A stretch of DNA of 64,000 nucleotides from Campylobacter fetus subsp. testudinum 03-427. GTDB taxonomy: Bacteria; Campylobacterota; Campylobacteria; Campylobacterales; Campylobacteraceae. The notes beneath the pieces were generated by a model. It made no database searches and was not told the DNA's origin. It saw nothing but the letters and a program-made list of their open reading frames with translations. Shown one piece after another: positions 25,298 to 33,382 of the stretch (positions are counted from its first letter, which is position 1; each line of letters starts with the position of its first letter). The stretch spans positions 248,001-312,000 of the forward strand of contig CP006833.1 in the NCBI GenBank assembly GCA_000495505.1, written 5' to 3'. The position numbers and the translations under genes are program-made.

Positions 25298-26562
25298 GAG
25301 TAGCGATACTTGGAGTAGGTACCGTCGGTAGCGAAGTTGCCAACGTATTGATAAATAATAGACAGTTGATAACAGCTAGATCAGGTGTTGAAATAACACC
25401 TGTTATAGGTGTTGTGCGTGATATAAGTAAAAAAAGAGAGTCTATCATACCTCTTAGCGATGATATACAAAGTGTTATAGATAGAGATGATATTGATGTT
25501 TTTGTAGAGCTTATGGGTGGCGTTGAAAAGCCATATGAGGTAGTAAGTAAAATTTTAAAGAAAAAAAAACCTGTCGTAACTGCGAATAAAGCTTTATTAG
25601 CTTATCATAGAAGTGAGCTTGAGATGCTTGCTGGAGATACTCCATTTGGCTATGAAGCTAGCGTAGCTGGAGGCATTCCTATCATAAAAGCTTTAAGAGA
25701 GGGTTTAAGTGCAAATCATATAGAAAAAATTGTGGGCATTATGAACGGTACTAGCAACTATATACTTACAAATATGATGCAAAACGGTACTAAATTTAAT
25801 GAAGCATTAAAAAGAGCTCAAGAACTCGGTTACGCTGAAGCTGATCCAACATTTGATATAGGAGGGTTTGATACGGCTCACAAGCTTCTTATACTTTCTA
25901 GTATAGCTTATTTGGTGCATGCAAAACCAGAAGATATACTCATAGAGGGTATAGGCGATATCACGAATGAAGATATATATTTTGCAAATGAATTTGAATA
26001 TGTTATTAAATTATTAGCCATAGCAAAAAGAAGAGAAGATAAAGTAGAACTTCGCGTCCATCCAGCTCTTATCAGAAAAGATAAGATGATAGCAAAAGTA
26101 GATGGAGTTATGAACGCCATTAGTGTTACTGGAGATGTTGTTGGAGAGAGTTTGTTTTATGGAGCAGGAGCTGGTGGAAGCGCTACTGCAAGTGCTGTTA
26201 TAAGCGATCTTATCGATATAGCAAGAAATGTTAAAAATCCTATGCTCGGTTATAAAGCTCCACTTGAGATAGCTCCACTTGAACTTATGAATCCAAAAGA
26301 TATTAGAACTAAGTATTATCTAAGATTAAAAGTAGCCGATGAGATAGGCGTTTTAGCTAAAATTACAGATCTAATGAGTAAAAATAATCTCTCTATAGAT
26401 AGTTTTTTACAAAAACCAAGAGTTGATAAGAGTTGCGAGAGTAGCACGTTGTATTTTACTACTCATACATGTTTAGAAGCAGATATGATAAGAGTTGTAA
26501 ATTTACTTGAAAATGAGAGTTTCATAAAAGATAAGCCATTTATGATAAGAATAGAAGAGTAA
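25294..26562 (+). CDS. hom: Homoserine dehydrogenase
   Basis: Hom reduces aspartate semialdehyde to homoserine, the branch to threonine and methionine. The 422-residue protein has an NAD(P) motif GVGTVGSEVANVL at the N-terminus and the catalytic region VTANKALLAYH and FGYEASVAGGIPII. The family signature is GTSNYILTNM, with GYAEADPTFDIGG following. A C-terminal ACT domain (VADEIGVLAKITDLM) gives likely feedback control by threonine. It overlaps the aminotransferase stop by ATGA and is followed after 1 base by a YraN-family gene. Confidence 0.97.
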   Translation: MRVAILGVGTVGSEVANVLINNRQLITARSGVEITPVIGVVRDISKKRESIIPLSDDIQSVIDRDDIDVFVELMGGVEKPYEVVSKILKKKKPVVTANKALLAYHRSELEMLAGDTPFGYEASVAGGIPIIKALREGLSANHIEKIVGIMNGTSNYILTNMMQNGTKFNEALKRAQELGYAEADPTFDIGGFDTAHKLLILSSIAYLVHAKPEDILIEGIGDITNEDIYFANEFEYVIKLLAIAKRREDKVELRVHPALIRKDKMIAKVDGVMNAISVTGDVVGESLFYGAGAGGSATASAVISDLIDIARNVKNPMLGYKAPLEIAPLELMNPKDIRTKYYLRLKVADEIGVLAKITDLMSKNNLSIDSFLQKPRVDKSCESSTLYFTTHTCLEADMIRVVNLLENESFIKDKPFMIRIEE

Positions 26563-26563
26563 T

Positions 26564-26902
26564 TTGGGTCTAAAAGAGTATCTTTTTGGATTTAAAAGCG
26601 AGAATGTAGCAGCTAAATACTTGCTATCACAAGGCTTTGAAATATTAGAAAAAAACTTTCATTCTAAATTCGGAGAAATCGATATAATCGCAAAAAAAGA
26701 TGATATTCTTCACTTTATAGAAGTAAAGTCTACTAGTAAAGATTACGAAACCATATATAGAGTTACTCAAAATAAAATTTATAAAATAATAAAAACTATT
26801 AACTTTTATATGCTAAAATACGATTTTGATTTGAATTACCAGATAGATATTATATGTATTGAACAAGATAAGGTCAAATTTGTACAAAACGTTAGCTTTT
26901 AA
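26564..26902 (+). CDS. YraN/UPF0102 family nuclease-like protein
   Basis: The 112-residue protein has the UPF0102 core: GFKSENVAAKYLLSQGFEIL, FGEIDIIAKKDD and HFIEVKST. This places the E-x-D...ExK residues of a PD-(D/E)XK nuclease fold. The physiological role of the family is unsettled, with links suggested to DNA repair or recombination. The start is TTG at 26564, directly after the hom stop; translation is probably coupled. It ends before the trxA promoter. Confidence 0.88.
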   Translation: MGLKEYLFGFKSENVAAKYLLSQGFEILEKNFHSKFGEIDIIAKKDDILHFIEVKSTSKDYETIYRVTQNKIYKIIKTINFYMLKYDFDLNYQIDIICIEQDKVKFVQNVSF

Positions 26903-26936
26903 GTCACTATTGTCTTTTAATTTAAGCTTTTTAATG

Positions 26937-26942
26937 TATAAT
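26937..26942 (+). promoter_or_regulatory. -10 element for trxA
   Basis: A perfect TATAAT in AATGTATAATTTG, 33 bases before the trxA ATG, preceded by a T-rich stretch as in strong Campylobacter promoters. AAGGAGATGAGAA gives the ribosome site. Confidence 0.65.
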
Positions 26943-26974
26943 TTGACTAAATTTATTAAGGAGATGAGAAACAA

Positions 26975-27289
26975 ATGGGTAAATATATAGAGCTTACTTC
27001 AGAAAATTTTAATGTTGCCAAAGAGGGCGTTGCATTAGTAGATTTTTGGGCTCCTTGGTGCGGACCTTGTAGAATGCTAGCTCCAGTTATCGACGAGCTT
27101 GCTACTGAGTTTGATGGTAAAGCTAAAATTTGTAAAGTTAATACAGATGAGGCGCAAGATTTGGCTGTTGAGTATGGCGTTCGTTCTATACCAACACTAC
27201 TATTTTTTAAAGATGGTCAAATAGTAGATCAAATGATCGGCGCACAATCAAAAATAGCAATTGCTGATAAAATTAACTCGCTTTTATAA
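26975..27289 (+). CDS. trxA: Thioredoxin
   Basis: This is a 104-residue classical thioredoxin, with active site WAPWCGPCRM, the buried lysine/aspartate region VDFWAPW, and the cis-proline in RSIPTLLFF. It reduces disulfides in cytoplasmic proteins and can serve peroxiredoxins such as the Bcp protein encoded at 37294. The reductase gene trxB follows after a 118-base gap containing an inverted repeat, so the two may be only partly co-transcribed. Confidence 0.98.
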   Translation: MGKYIELTSENFNVAKEGVALVDFWAPWCGPCRMLAPVIDELATEFDGKAKICKVNTDEAQDLAVEYGVRSIPTLLFFKDGQIVDQMIGAQSKIAIADKINSLL

Positions 27290-27293
27290 TCCA

Positions 27294-27313
27294 AATGGGG
27301 TTTTTACCCCATT
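27294..27313 (+). terminator. Possible terminator or attenuating hairpin after trxA
   Basis: AATGGGG / CCCCATT forms a 7-bp GC-containing stem with a 6-base loop just after the trxA stop. A T-run does not follow the stem, so it may be a weak terminator or an mRNA-stabilising hairpin between trxA and trxB. Confidence 0.5.
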
Positions 27314-27407
27314 GTCTATCTGTATATATTCAATCAAAAATTTCAAATTTATTTTTATGTGATTTATTATTTAATTTTATAGATATAAATTTATTCAGGA
27401 GTAAATT

Positions 27408-28349
27408 ATGTTAGATGTAGCGATAATCGGAGGAGGCCCTGCTGGACTATCCGCAGGTTTGTATGCAACTCGTGGCGGTCTTAAAAATGTTGTGATGTTT
27501 GAAAAAGGAATGCCTGGAGGTCAGATAACAAGTAGTTCTGAGATGGAAAACTATCCTGGAGTTGCGACAGTTATGGATGGTCTTAGTTTTATGGCTCCTT
27601 GGACTGAGCAATGCACTAGATTTGGCTTAAAACACGAGATGGCAAACGTAGAAAAAGTAGCAAAAAACAGCGATGGAAGTTTTAGCATTTTTTTAGAGGG
27701 CAATAAAGTAGAAACCGCAAAAGCAGTTATTGTTTGTACTGGTTCAACACCAAAAAGAGCTGGATTTAAAGGAGAGGACGAGTTTTTCGGTAAAGGAATT
27801 TCTACTTGTGCAACTTGTGATGGATTTTTTTATAAAAATAAAGAGGTTGCGGTTTTAGGCGGCGGAGATACAGCTCTTGAAGAAGCCGAATATCTAGCTA
27901 ATATCTGTTCTAAGGTCTATTTGATACATAGAAGAGGTAGTTTTAGAGCAGCTCCGATAACAGTAGAAAAAGTTAAGAAAAATCCAAAAATAGAGCTTAT
28001 AACAAATGCAAGCGTAGATGAAGTTTATGGAGATAGCCTAGCTGGAGTAAAAGGGGTAAAAGTTAAGCTTCAAGACGGCTCGATACGTGATTTGGCAGTA
28101 CCAGGTATATTTACTTTTGTTGGTTTAGATGTTAGAAATGATGTTTTAAAAGATGAAAAAGGTGGTTTTATATGCGATACTTTGCCAGCAGGTCAAGTTA
28201 GGGTAAATTTAAAAATGCAAACAAATATTCCGGGTCTTTTTGCTGCTGGAGATTTAAGAGAAGATGCTCCAAAGCAAGTTGTATGCGCAGCTGCTGATGG
28301 TGCTACTGCGGCACTTTGGGCTCTAAATTATATAGAGAGTCTCCACTAA
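27408..28349 (+). CDS. trxB: Thioredoxin reductase
   Basis: This 313-residue NADPH-dependent flavoenzyme reduces thioredoxin. The FAD motif is [19 protein letters not shown], the redox disulfide is [10 protein letters not shown], and the NADPH motif is [16 protein letters not shown]. The C-terminal FAD contact is [21 protein letters not shown] precedes the ATG. Length and all motifs are typical of the low-molecular-weight bacterial type. Confidence 0.97.
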   Translation: MLDVAIIGGGPAGLSAGLYATRGGLKNVVMFEKGMPGGQITSSSEMENYPGVATVMDGLSFMAPWTEQCTRFGLKHEMANVEKVAKNSDGSFSIFLEGNKVETAKAVIVCTGSTPKRAGFKGEDEFFGKGISTCATCDGFFYKNKEVAVLGGGDTALEEAEYLANICSKVYLIHRRGSFRAAPITVEKVKKNPKIELITNASVDEVYGDSLAGVKGVKVKLQDGSIRDLAVPGIFTFVGLDVRNDVLKDEKGGFICDTLPAGQVRVNLKMQTNIPGLFAAGDLREDAPKQVVCAAADGATAALWALNYIESLH

Positions 28350-28350
28350 T

Positions 28351-28372
28351 AAAGTCAGTTTTCGCTGACTTT
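28351..28372 (+). terminator. Hairpin after trxB
   Basis: AAAGTCAG / CTGACTTT, an 8-bp stem with a TTTTCG loop, begins 2 bases after the trxB stop. The downstream tract is AT-rich but not a pure T-run, so termination efficiency is uncertain. Confidence 0.5.
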
Positions 28373-28410
28373 AATAAATTTGTTTAAGCGATTTTTATAA
28401 ACTTTTTTGT

Positions 28411-28416
28411 TATTAT
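28411..28416 (+). promoter_or_regulatory. -10 element for the TraT-like gene
   Basis: TATTAT preceded by a T-rich tract, 28 bases upstream of the ATG at 28444, with AATAAGG as ribosome site. Confidence 0.45.
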
Positions 28417-28443
28417 GTGATAAATTTACAAATAAGGTTTCGT

Positions 28444-29223
28444 ATGAAAATTTTCAGCTCAAAAACTATCTTAGGTAGTATTGCCGTGCTTCTTTTTTTA
28501 GCAGGTTGCGCCACTACGAATTTACAGACTAGCTCTAAAATGACCCAAAGTATATTTATAGATCCAGTTGCTAAAGACAAGAGACTTATCTTTGTCAATA
28601 TCAAAAATACAAGCGGTCATGATGTGAATTTAGAAAATAGAATCGTGCAAGGCTTACAGTCTAAAGGTTATCAGATAGTAGATGATCCAGATATTGCCAC
28701 ATATATACTTAGTACAAATATATTATATTGCGATAAAAAATCAGAAAATAATGCTGTAGGCGGCGCTGTAGCCTTAGGAGCCACCGGAGCTGCTATAAGC
28801 GGATATAATAGCGGTGGAGCCGGCAGTATGATAGCCGCAGGTGCTGCTGGTGCTTTGGTCGGTGGAGTTTTAGGAAAGCTTACTGAAGATACTATTTGGC
28901 AAATGCAAGTAGATATAGACATAAAACAAAGATCAAAAGGAGCGGTTCTTAGCTCTACAGGAAGCGTGAGCGGACAAGCTTCGGTCAGCGACTCAAGTAA
29001 ATCTGGATTTTTAAATTCATTTGGCGGAAATATAAAAAATGATAATGCAAGTGGCTCACTAAGAAGCAACCAAGTTGATACCTCTCATCAAAGCTATGAA
29101 AGCGAATATATAGAGAAAAAGACAATGATATTTGCTGAAGCTACTAAAATGGGATTAGAATTGGCTGAGGCTACTCCTATATTAGAAGATAAGATTGCTT
29201 CTCAAATTGTTGGATTATTTTAA
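28444..29223 (+). CDS. TraT-like outer-membrane lipoprotein
   Basis: The 259-residue protein has a lipoprotein signal with lipobox FLAGC (residues ~19-23). A Gly/Ala-rich hydrophobic segment at ~105-145 (GGAVALGATGAAISGY and SMIAAGAAGALVGGVLG) is typical of TraT, the complement-resistance and surface-exclusion protein first known from conjugative plasmids. The upstream in-frame start at 28417 would place nine residues before the signal and overlap the promoter, so the ATG at 28444 is chosen. Here it is chromosomal, between trxB and dapB, with no conjugation genes nearby. A serum-resistance role is inference. Confidence 0.85.
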   Translation: MKIFSSKTILGSIAVLLFLAGCATTNLQTSSKMTQSIFIDPVAKDKRLIFVNIKNTSGHDVNLENRIVQGLQSKGYQIVDDPDIATYILSTNILYCDKKSENNAVGGAVALGATGAAISGYNSGGAGSMIAAGAAGALVGGVLGKLTEDTIWQMQVDIDIKQRSKGAVLSSTGSVSGQASVSDSSKSGFLNSFGGNIKNDNASGSLRSNQVDTSHQSYESEYIEKKTMIFAEATKMGLELAEATPILEDKIASQIVGLF

Positions 29224-29235
29224 TCTCTAAAATTT

Positions 29236-29275
29236 GAACTCAGATAAGTTGTTTTATTTGAGTTCTATTTTTTTT
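29236..29275 (+). terminator. Strong Rho-independent terminator after the TraT-like gene
   Basis: A 12-bp stem (GAACTCAGATAA with TTATTTGAGTTC, one G-T wobble), loop GTTGTT, followed by TATTTTTTTT. It begins 12 bases after the stop codon. Confidence 0.85.
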
Positions 29276-29388
29276 AAATTTAAAAAACTAAATTTTAAAA
29301 TTATATTAATTATTTTAAATCTTCTCATCTGCTCAAATTTCAAATTAAAATTTTCTATAGCATAACCATTTTGTAATTAAAAATTTGA

Positions 29389-29394
29389 TAAAAT
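29389..29394 (+). promoter_or_regulatory. -10 element for dapB
   Basis: TAAAAT in TTTGATAAAATGA. It would start transcription near 29401, which supports the dapB start at 29426 rather than an upstream ATG at 29393 that overlaps this element. Confidence 0.5.
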
Positions 29395-29425
29395 GAAAAA
29401 AATTCAAAACCAAAAAAGGTATATG

Positions 29426-30190
29426 ATGATACGGATAGGAATTCATGGCGCAAGCGGTAAAATGGGATATGAGATAATTTCAAATTTAAAAAACAATGAA
29501 CAAGCAGTTTTAAGCGTTGCTTATACGATAGAACCTATGCCTTTTGACGTCGGTGATGCTATCGTCACAAATGACTTAAAAACACTTTTTGATAATAGTG
29601 ATGTGATAATTGATTTTAGCATTAAAGATGGTGCTATAAATTTAATAAACTATGCAAGAACAAATCCAAAACCTTTGATCATAGGTACAACCGGTCTTGG
29701 AAGTGAAGGTGATGAGCTTATAAAACTTGCTAGCTCTGTTATGCCTATACTTCAATCTACTAATATGAGTTTAGGTGTAGCTGTATTAAACAGGCTTACT
29801 GAGCTTGCAAGCAAAGTTTTAGACGGATTTGATATAGAGATAGTCGAGATGCATCATCGCCGTAAAGTAGATGCTCCAAGTGGCACAGCTCTTACGCTAG
29901 CAACACATGCCGCAAAAGCCAGAAATCTAAATTTAGATAGTGTTAGAGTCAGCAGCAGAGACGGAATGGTAGGAGCTAGAAGTAAAGATGAGATAGCAGT
30001 TATGTCTTTAAGAGGCGGAGATATAGTCGGTCGTCATACCGTGGGATTTTATAATGATGGAGAGTTCATCGAGCTAAATCACACTGCTACATCTAGAGCT
30101 ACATTTGCAAAAGGTGCTATAAAAGCTGCCATTTGGATAAAATCAAAAGAGCCTAAGCTTTACTCTATTTATGATTGTTTAGGACTATAA
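29426..30190 (+). CDS. dapB: 4-hydroxy-tetrahydrodipicolinate reductase
   Basis: DapB makes tetrahydrodipicolinate with NAD(P)H in the lysine/diaminopimelate pathway. The 254-residue protein begins [17 protein letters not shown], the dinucleotide-binding motif. It has [12 protein letters not shown], the [12 protein letters not shown] region, and the catalytic signature [18 protein letters not shown]. Two adjacent ATGs exist (29423 and 29426); the second gives better spacing from AAAAGG and the family start. lysA lies at the other end of the window, so the pathway genes are scattered. purF follows after one base. Confidence 0.95.
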   Translation: MIRIGIHGASGKMGYEIISNLKNNEQAVLSVAYTIEPMPFDVGDAIVTNDLKTLFDNSDVIIDFSIKDGAINLINYARTNPKPLIIGTTGLGSEGDELIKLASSVMPILQSTNMSLGVAVLNRLTELASKVLDGFDIEIVEMHHRRKVDAPSGTALTLATHAAKARNLNLDSVRVSSRDGMVGARSKDEIAVMSLRGGDIVGRHTVGFYNDGEFIELNHTATSRATFAKGAIKAAIWIKSKEPKLYSIYDCLGL

Positions 30191-30191
30191 A

Positions 30192-31532
30192 ATGTGTGCG
30201 ATAGTAGGAATTATAAATTCAAAAGATGCCGCCAAGACTGCTTATTACGGTCTATTTTCTATGCAGCATCGCGGTCAAGAAGCAAGTGGGATCAGCGCTA
30301 GTAATAATCACAATATCAAAACCATTAAAAATCGAGGTTTAGTAACAGAAGTTTTTAATCATGATAGTTTTGAAGTCTTAAAAGGCGAAATGGCAATAGG
30401 TCATAATCGTTACTCAACCGCAGGAAGCGATAGTGTTTTGGATGCTCAGCCAGTTAGCGCGAAATACTCTTTGGGTCAGATTAGCATAGTTCATAACGGA
30501 AATTTGATAAATAAAAATGAAGTTAGAGAGAGGCTTGTTGAAGATGGTGCAATATTTCAGTCAAATATGGATACGGAAAATATTCTACATCTTATCGCAA
30601 AAAGCAAAAAAGAGCATCTACAAGATCGTATAGTTGAAGCTGTTCGTCAGATCGTAGGAGCGTATTGTCTTCTTATACTGAGTCGTTCAAAAATGTTTGT
30701 TTTGCGTGATCCTTATGGCGTGCGACCACTTAGTCTTGGGAGATTAAAAGATGGCGGTTATATAGTAGCTAGCGAGACTTGCGCATTTGATCTTGTTGGG
30801 GCAACTTTTATAAGAGACGTGAAGCCAGGAGAGATGCTGATATTTGAAGAGGGTAAAAGCGAATTTAAAAGTATCCAGCTTTTTGGGCAAACTGATCCTA
30901 GAATTTGCGCTTTTGAGTATATATATTTTGCTAGACCAGATAGCGTTATAGACGGTAAAAATGTATATAATATAAGAAAAAAACTCGGTGAAACTTTGGC
31001 TAAAAAATCAAACGTCAAAGCTGATTTTGTAGTTCCAGTTCCAGACTCTGGAGTTCCTGCGGCACTTGGGTATTCTCAATTTAGCAAAATACCATTTGAA
31101 ATGGCCATAGTAAGAAATCACTATGTGGGACGTACATTTATAGAGCCTACTCAAGAGATGAGAAATTTAAAAGTTAAGCTGAAATTAAACCCTATGAGTT
31201 CTATTTTAAATGGGAAAAGCGTTGTCGTTATCGACGATAGCATAGTAAGAGGAACTACTAGTAAAAAGATTGTTGAGCTTTTAAGGCACGCTGGAGTAAA
31301 AGAGATCCATATGAAAATAGCCGCTCCAGAAATCAAACATCCTTGCAGATATGGTATCGATACACCAAGTTACGCTGAGCTTATAAGTGCAAATATGAAT
31401 TTAGAAGATGTGCGTAAGTTTATAGGTGCTGATAGTCTTGAGTTTCTTAGTATCGATGAGCTTACTAGCAGTCTTGGCAATGAGCGCAAATATTCGCTTG
31501 TGAGTTTTGATGGTGATTATTTTATAAAATAA
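30192..31532 (+). CDS. purF: Amidophosphoribosyltransferase
   Basis: PurF catalyses the first committed step of purine synthesis, making phosphoribosylamine from PRPP and glutamine. The 446-residue protein has the N-terminal nucleophile cysteine at position 2 (MCAIVGI), GHNRYSTAG and NGNLINKNEVRERL in the glutaminase domain. The phosphoribosyltransferase PRPP loop is VVVIDDSIVRGTTSKK. There is no long propeptide and no obvious Fe-S cysteine cluster. It is coupled to dapB (1-base gap) and ends at a bidirectional terminator. Confidence 0.97.
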   Translation: MCAIVGIINSKDAAKTAYYGLFSMQHRGQEASGISASNNHNIKTIKNRGLVTEVFNHDSFEVLKGEMAIGHNRYSTAGSDSVLDAQPVSAKYSLGQISIVHNGNLINKNEVRERLVEDGAIFQSNMDTENILHLIAKSKKEHLQDRIVEAVRQIVGAYCLLILSRSKMFVLRDPYGVRPLSLGRLKDGGYIVASETCAFDLVGATFIRDVKPGEMLIFEEGKSEFKSIQLFGQTDPRICAFEYIYFARPDSVIDGKNVYNIRKKLGETLAKKSNVKADFVVPVPDSGVPAALGYSQFSKIPFEMAIVRNHYVGRTFIEPTQEMRNLKVKLKLNPMSSILNGKSVVVIDDSIVRGTTSKKIVELLRHAGVKEIHMKIAAPEIKHPCRYGIDTPSYAELISANMNLEDVRKFIGADSLEFLSIDELTSSLGNERKYSLVSFDGDYFIK

Positions 31533-31539
31533 ATTTATT

Positions 31540-31568
31540 TAAAACCAGAATTTCAAAGTCTGGTTTTA
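31540..31568. terminator. Bidirectional terminator between purF and the DUF2393 genes
   Basis: A 10-bp stem TAAAACCAGA / TCTGGTTTTA with a 9-base loop lies between convergent genes, 7 bases after the purF stop and 24 bases beyond the minus-strand gene end. The A- and T-rich flanks fit use in both directions. Confidence 0.7.
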
Positions 31569-31591
31569 TACGATTTTGCTTTTGCTTATCG

Positions 31592-32125
31592 TCAGTGACA
31601 AGATAAAGTATGATATACGCTTGGACTTCTAAAATGCGCTGGATAATCCATAGAAACGCTAAATGATCTAGTTTCACCTGCTTTTAAACTATGTCCGATT
31701 GTAAAGCTAGCACTTTGTGTGCTTAATTGAGTATCGTTTCTTTTAAATATCTCAAAGAAACCTCTAGTTTGAAATATAGTAGGATCAAGCTTTCCTTTTT
31801 CAACAGGAGAATTTACAAGTTTTATATTAAATTTACAACTAGTGATAGTATGTGAGCCTGTGTTTTTAATGGCGCCGGTAAATACTATACTTTCATTGAT
31901 GAGTACTCTGTTTTGGTCTAGTTGGATTATTTTGGCTATTTTTGTATATTCGTCTATTATAAGCATTGCAAGTATGCTAACAGAGCTCATAACAAATATA
32001 TTTAGCAACACCATACTTAGCACTACCGAAACTCTTTTTTCTTTTATGGACAGAAATAAAAAAACTAAAAATAGTATAAATATAATTACTAGTGCAATTA
32101 TATGATAAATAGTAAAATAATCCAT
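31592..32125 (-). CDS. DUF2393 family membrane protein (downstream copy)
   Basis: The 177-residue protein has two N-terminal membrane helices (IIALVIIFILFLVFLFLSI and VLSMVLLNIFVMSSVSILAM). A periplasmic domain of ~115 residues with Ig-like beta pattern (NESIVFTGAIKNTGSHTI) ends near a cysteine. DUF2393 is a family I associate with Campylobacterota; its function is unknown. The ATG at 32125 overlaps the upstream gene's TGA by one base and has CGGAG 8 bases upstream, so I reject the GTG at 32134. It is a distant paralogue of its upstream neighbour. Confidence 0.8.
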   Translation of the reverse strand: MDYFTIYHIIALVIIFILFLVFLFLSIKEKRVSVVLSMVLLNIFVMSSVSILAMLIIDEYTKIAKIIQLDQNRVLINESIVFTGAIKNTGSHTITSCKFNIKLVNSPVEKGKLDPTIFQTRGFFEIFKRNDTQLSTQSASFTIGHSLKAGETRSFSVSMDYPAHFRSPSVYHTLSCH

Positions 32126-32658
32126 CAAAAACACTCCGAAGTCACAGTCGTGTTATAATCAGTCGGTCTAAAATCATTTATGACAAGCCTTAAATTTTTG
32201 GTTTGACCTATATTTACTCCGTCTTCTATCACGCTATTTTTTTTGTAGAATGGCTTAAGAGAATTTATGTAGTTTTTAAATTTATTAGGTGCTGTTTTGT
32301 AAAACTTCAAATTTACATTGCAGTATTTAAACGCTTTATTTGATTTGTTGGTCAAATTTAGATCAACTATCATTGTATCTGAGTAGTTTAACTGTTTTAT
32401 ATCACTTATCATAATCTCTCTCTTTCTTAACGTTTCATCTATAAATTTATGCGTATAGAATATACCAAGAAATACAAATACTATATCGGCTATAAGTAAG
32501 ATCGAGGCAAGACCCGGACGCTTAAAAATGAGTATTATAACAAGAAAAAGTACCACTAAAAATACTAATAAAACCCAAATTATCGCAAAATAATCGATAA
32601 AACCAAAATGCGATATATAGAATTTAACACCTTGTTTTATGCTATCTAGAGCGAGCAT
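32125..32658 (-). CDS. DUF2393 family membrane protein (upstream copy)
   Basis: The 177-residue protein has two helices (YFAIIWVLLVFLVVLFLVII and LASILLIADIVFVFLGIFY). The soluble domain has the same plan as its downstream partner: a conserved NYSDTMIVDLNLTNKSNKAF segment, a cysteine after it, and C-terminal ECF. The tandem pair with matching topology and length suggests a heteromeric complex after ancient duplication. It overlaps hisIE by 17 bases, so the three genes are one transcript. Function is unknown. Confidence 0.8.
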   Translation of the reverse strand: MLALDSIKQGVKFYISHFGFIDYFAIIWVLLVFLVVLFLVIILIFKRPGLASILLIADIVFVFLGIFYTHKFIDETLRKREIMISDIKQLNYSDTMIVDLNLTNKSNKAFKYCNVNLKFYKTAPNKFKNYINSLKPFYKKNSVIEDGVNIGQTKNLRLVINDFRPTDYNTTVTSECF

Positions 32659-33373
32659 TTTTCTCCTCGATACCGCTTATTCCTTCGCGTCTTTTTAGTT
32701 CATCTAAAACTCTAGCTGGATGTATATCAAAATCAGCCAAAGCAACTATAAGATGAAATAACATATCTGCTGCTTCATACACTGCGTCGTAATCTGGTTT
32801 GCCATCTATATGTTCGCCGAAACTCTCTTTGTTTAGTTCTGCGTATTTTTTAAATTTAGAAAGATCTTTGATAGCAAAACCGAACTCTCCTGCTTCTTCG
32901 CATATTTTTTTTAAGTAACTGTTTTCGCCTTTTTGATAGAGTTTAGATATATATGAGTTTTCGCTCTTGTTTAATTTTCTATCAAGAGCTATATGGTAAA
33001 GATGATCTAAAATATCGTATTTATGCGTTATTTGGTTGTTATTTAAATTTGCTTTGTTAGCTGAAATTTCATTAAAAAAACAAGATTTTGCTCCAGTATG
33101 ACAAGCGTTGTCGCCTATTTGCTCGACTTTAATAAGAAGTGCGTCATTATCGCAATCAAGAGCCATAAATTTAATAATCTGGAAATTTCCACTCTCTTCG
33201 CCTTTTTTCCAGATTCTATTTTTTGTGCGTGAAAAGTAGTGAGTAAAACCAGTTTCTATACTAAGATTAAACGCCGCTTCATTCATATAAGCCATCATAA
33301 GAACTTCATTTGAGCTATACTCTTGTACAGTTACTGGTAAAAGTCCAGCTACTTTATCCCAATTCACACACAT
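32642..33373 (-). CDS. hisI: Bifunctional phosphoribosyl-AMP cyclohydrolase / phosphoribosyl-ATP pyrophosphatase
   Basis: This 243-residue HisIE fusion performs the second and third steps of histidine synthesis. HisI (1-~110) shows MMAYMNEAAFNLSIETG, the zinc/magnesium region MALDCDNDALLIKVEQ and the metal cysteine in ACHTGAKSCFF. HisE (~120-243) shows KKICEEAGEFGFAIKDL and the acidic YDAVYEAADMLFHLIVAL helix. The start reads ATG-TGT-GTG. It is the only his gene here besides hisC at 3694. It is followed by DUF2393 genes with overlap, although no functional link is evident. Confidence 0.95.
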   Translation of the reverse strand: MCVNWDKVAGLLPVTVQEYSSNEVLMMAYMNEAAFNLSIETGFTHYFSRTKNRIWKKGEESGNFQIIKFMALDCDNDALLIKVEQIGDNACHTGAKSCFFNEISANKANLNNNQITHKYDILDHLYHIALDRKLNKSENSYISKLYQKGENSYLKKICEEAGEFGFAIKDLSKFKKYAELNKESFGEHIDGKPDYDAVYEAADMLFHLIVALADFDIHPARVLDELKRREGISGIEEKNARSR

Positions 33374-33382
33374 ATTTTATCC

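Noticed and set aside
28671-29069. 132-codon minus-strand frame opposite the TraT-like gene
   Set aside because: Proline/alanine-rich composition is the mirror of the Gly/Ala-rich TraT segment; no start signal or family match.
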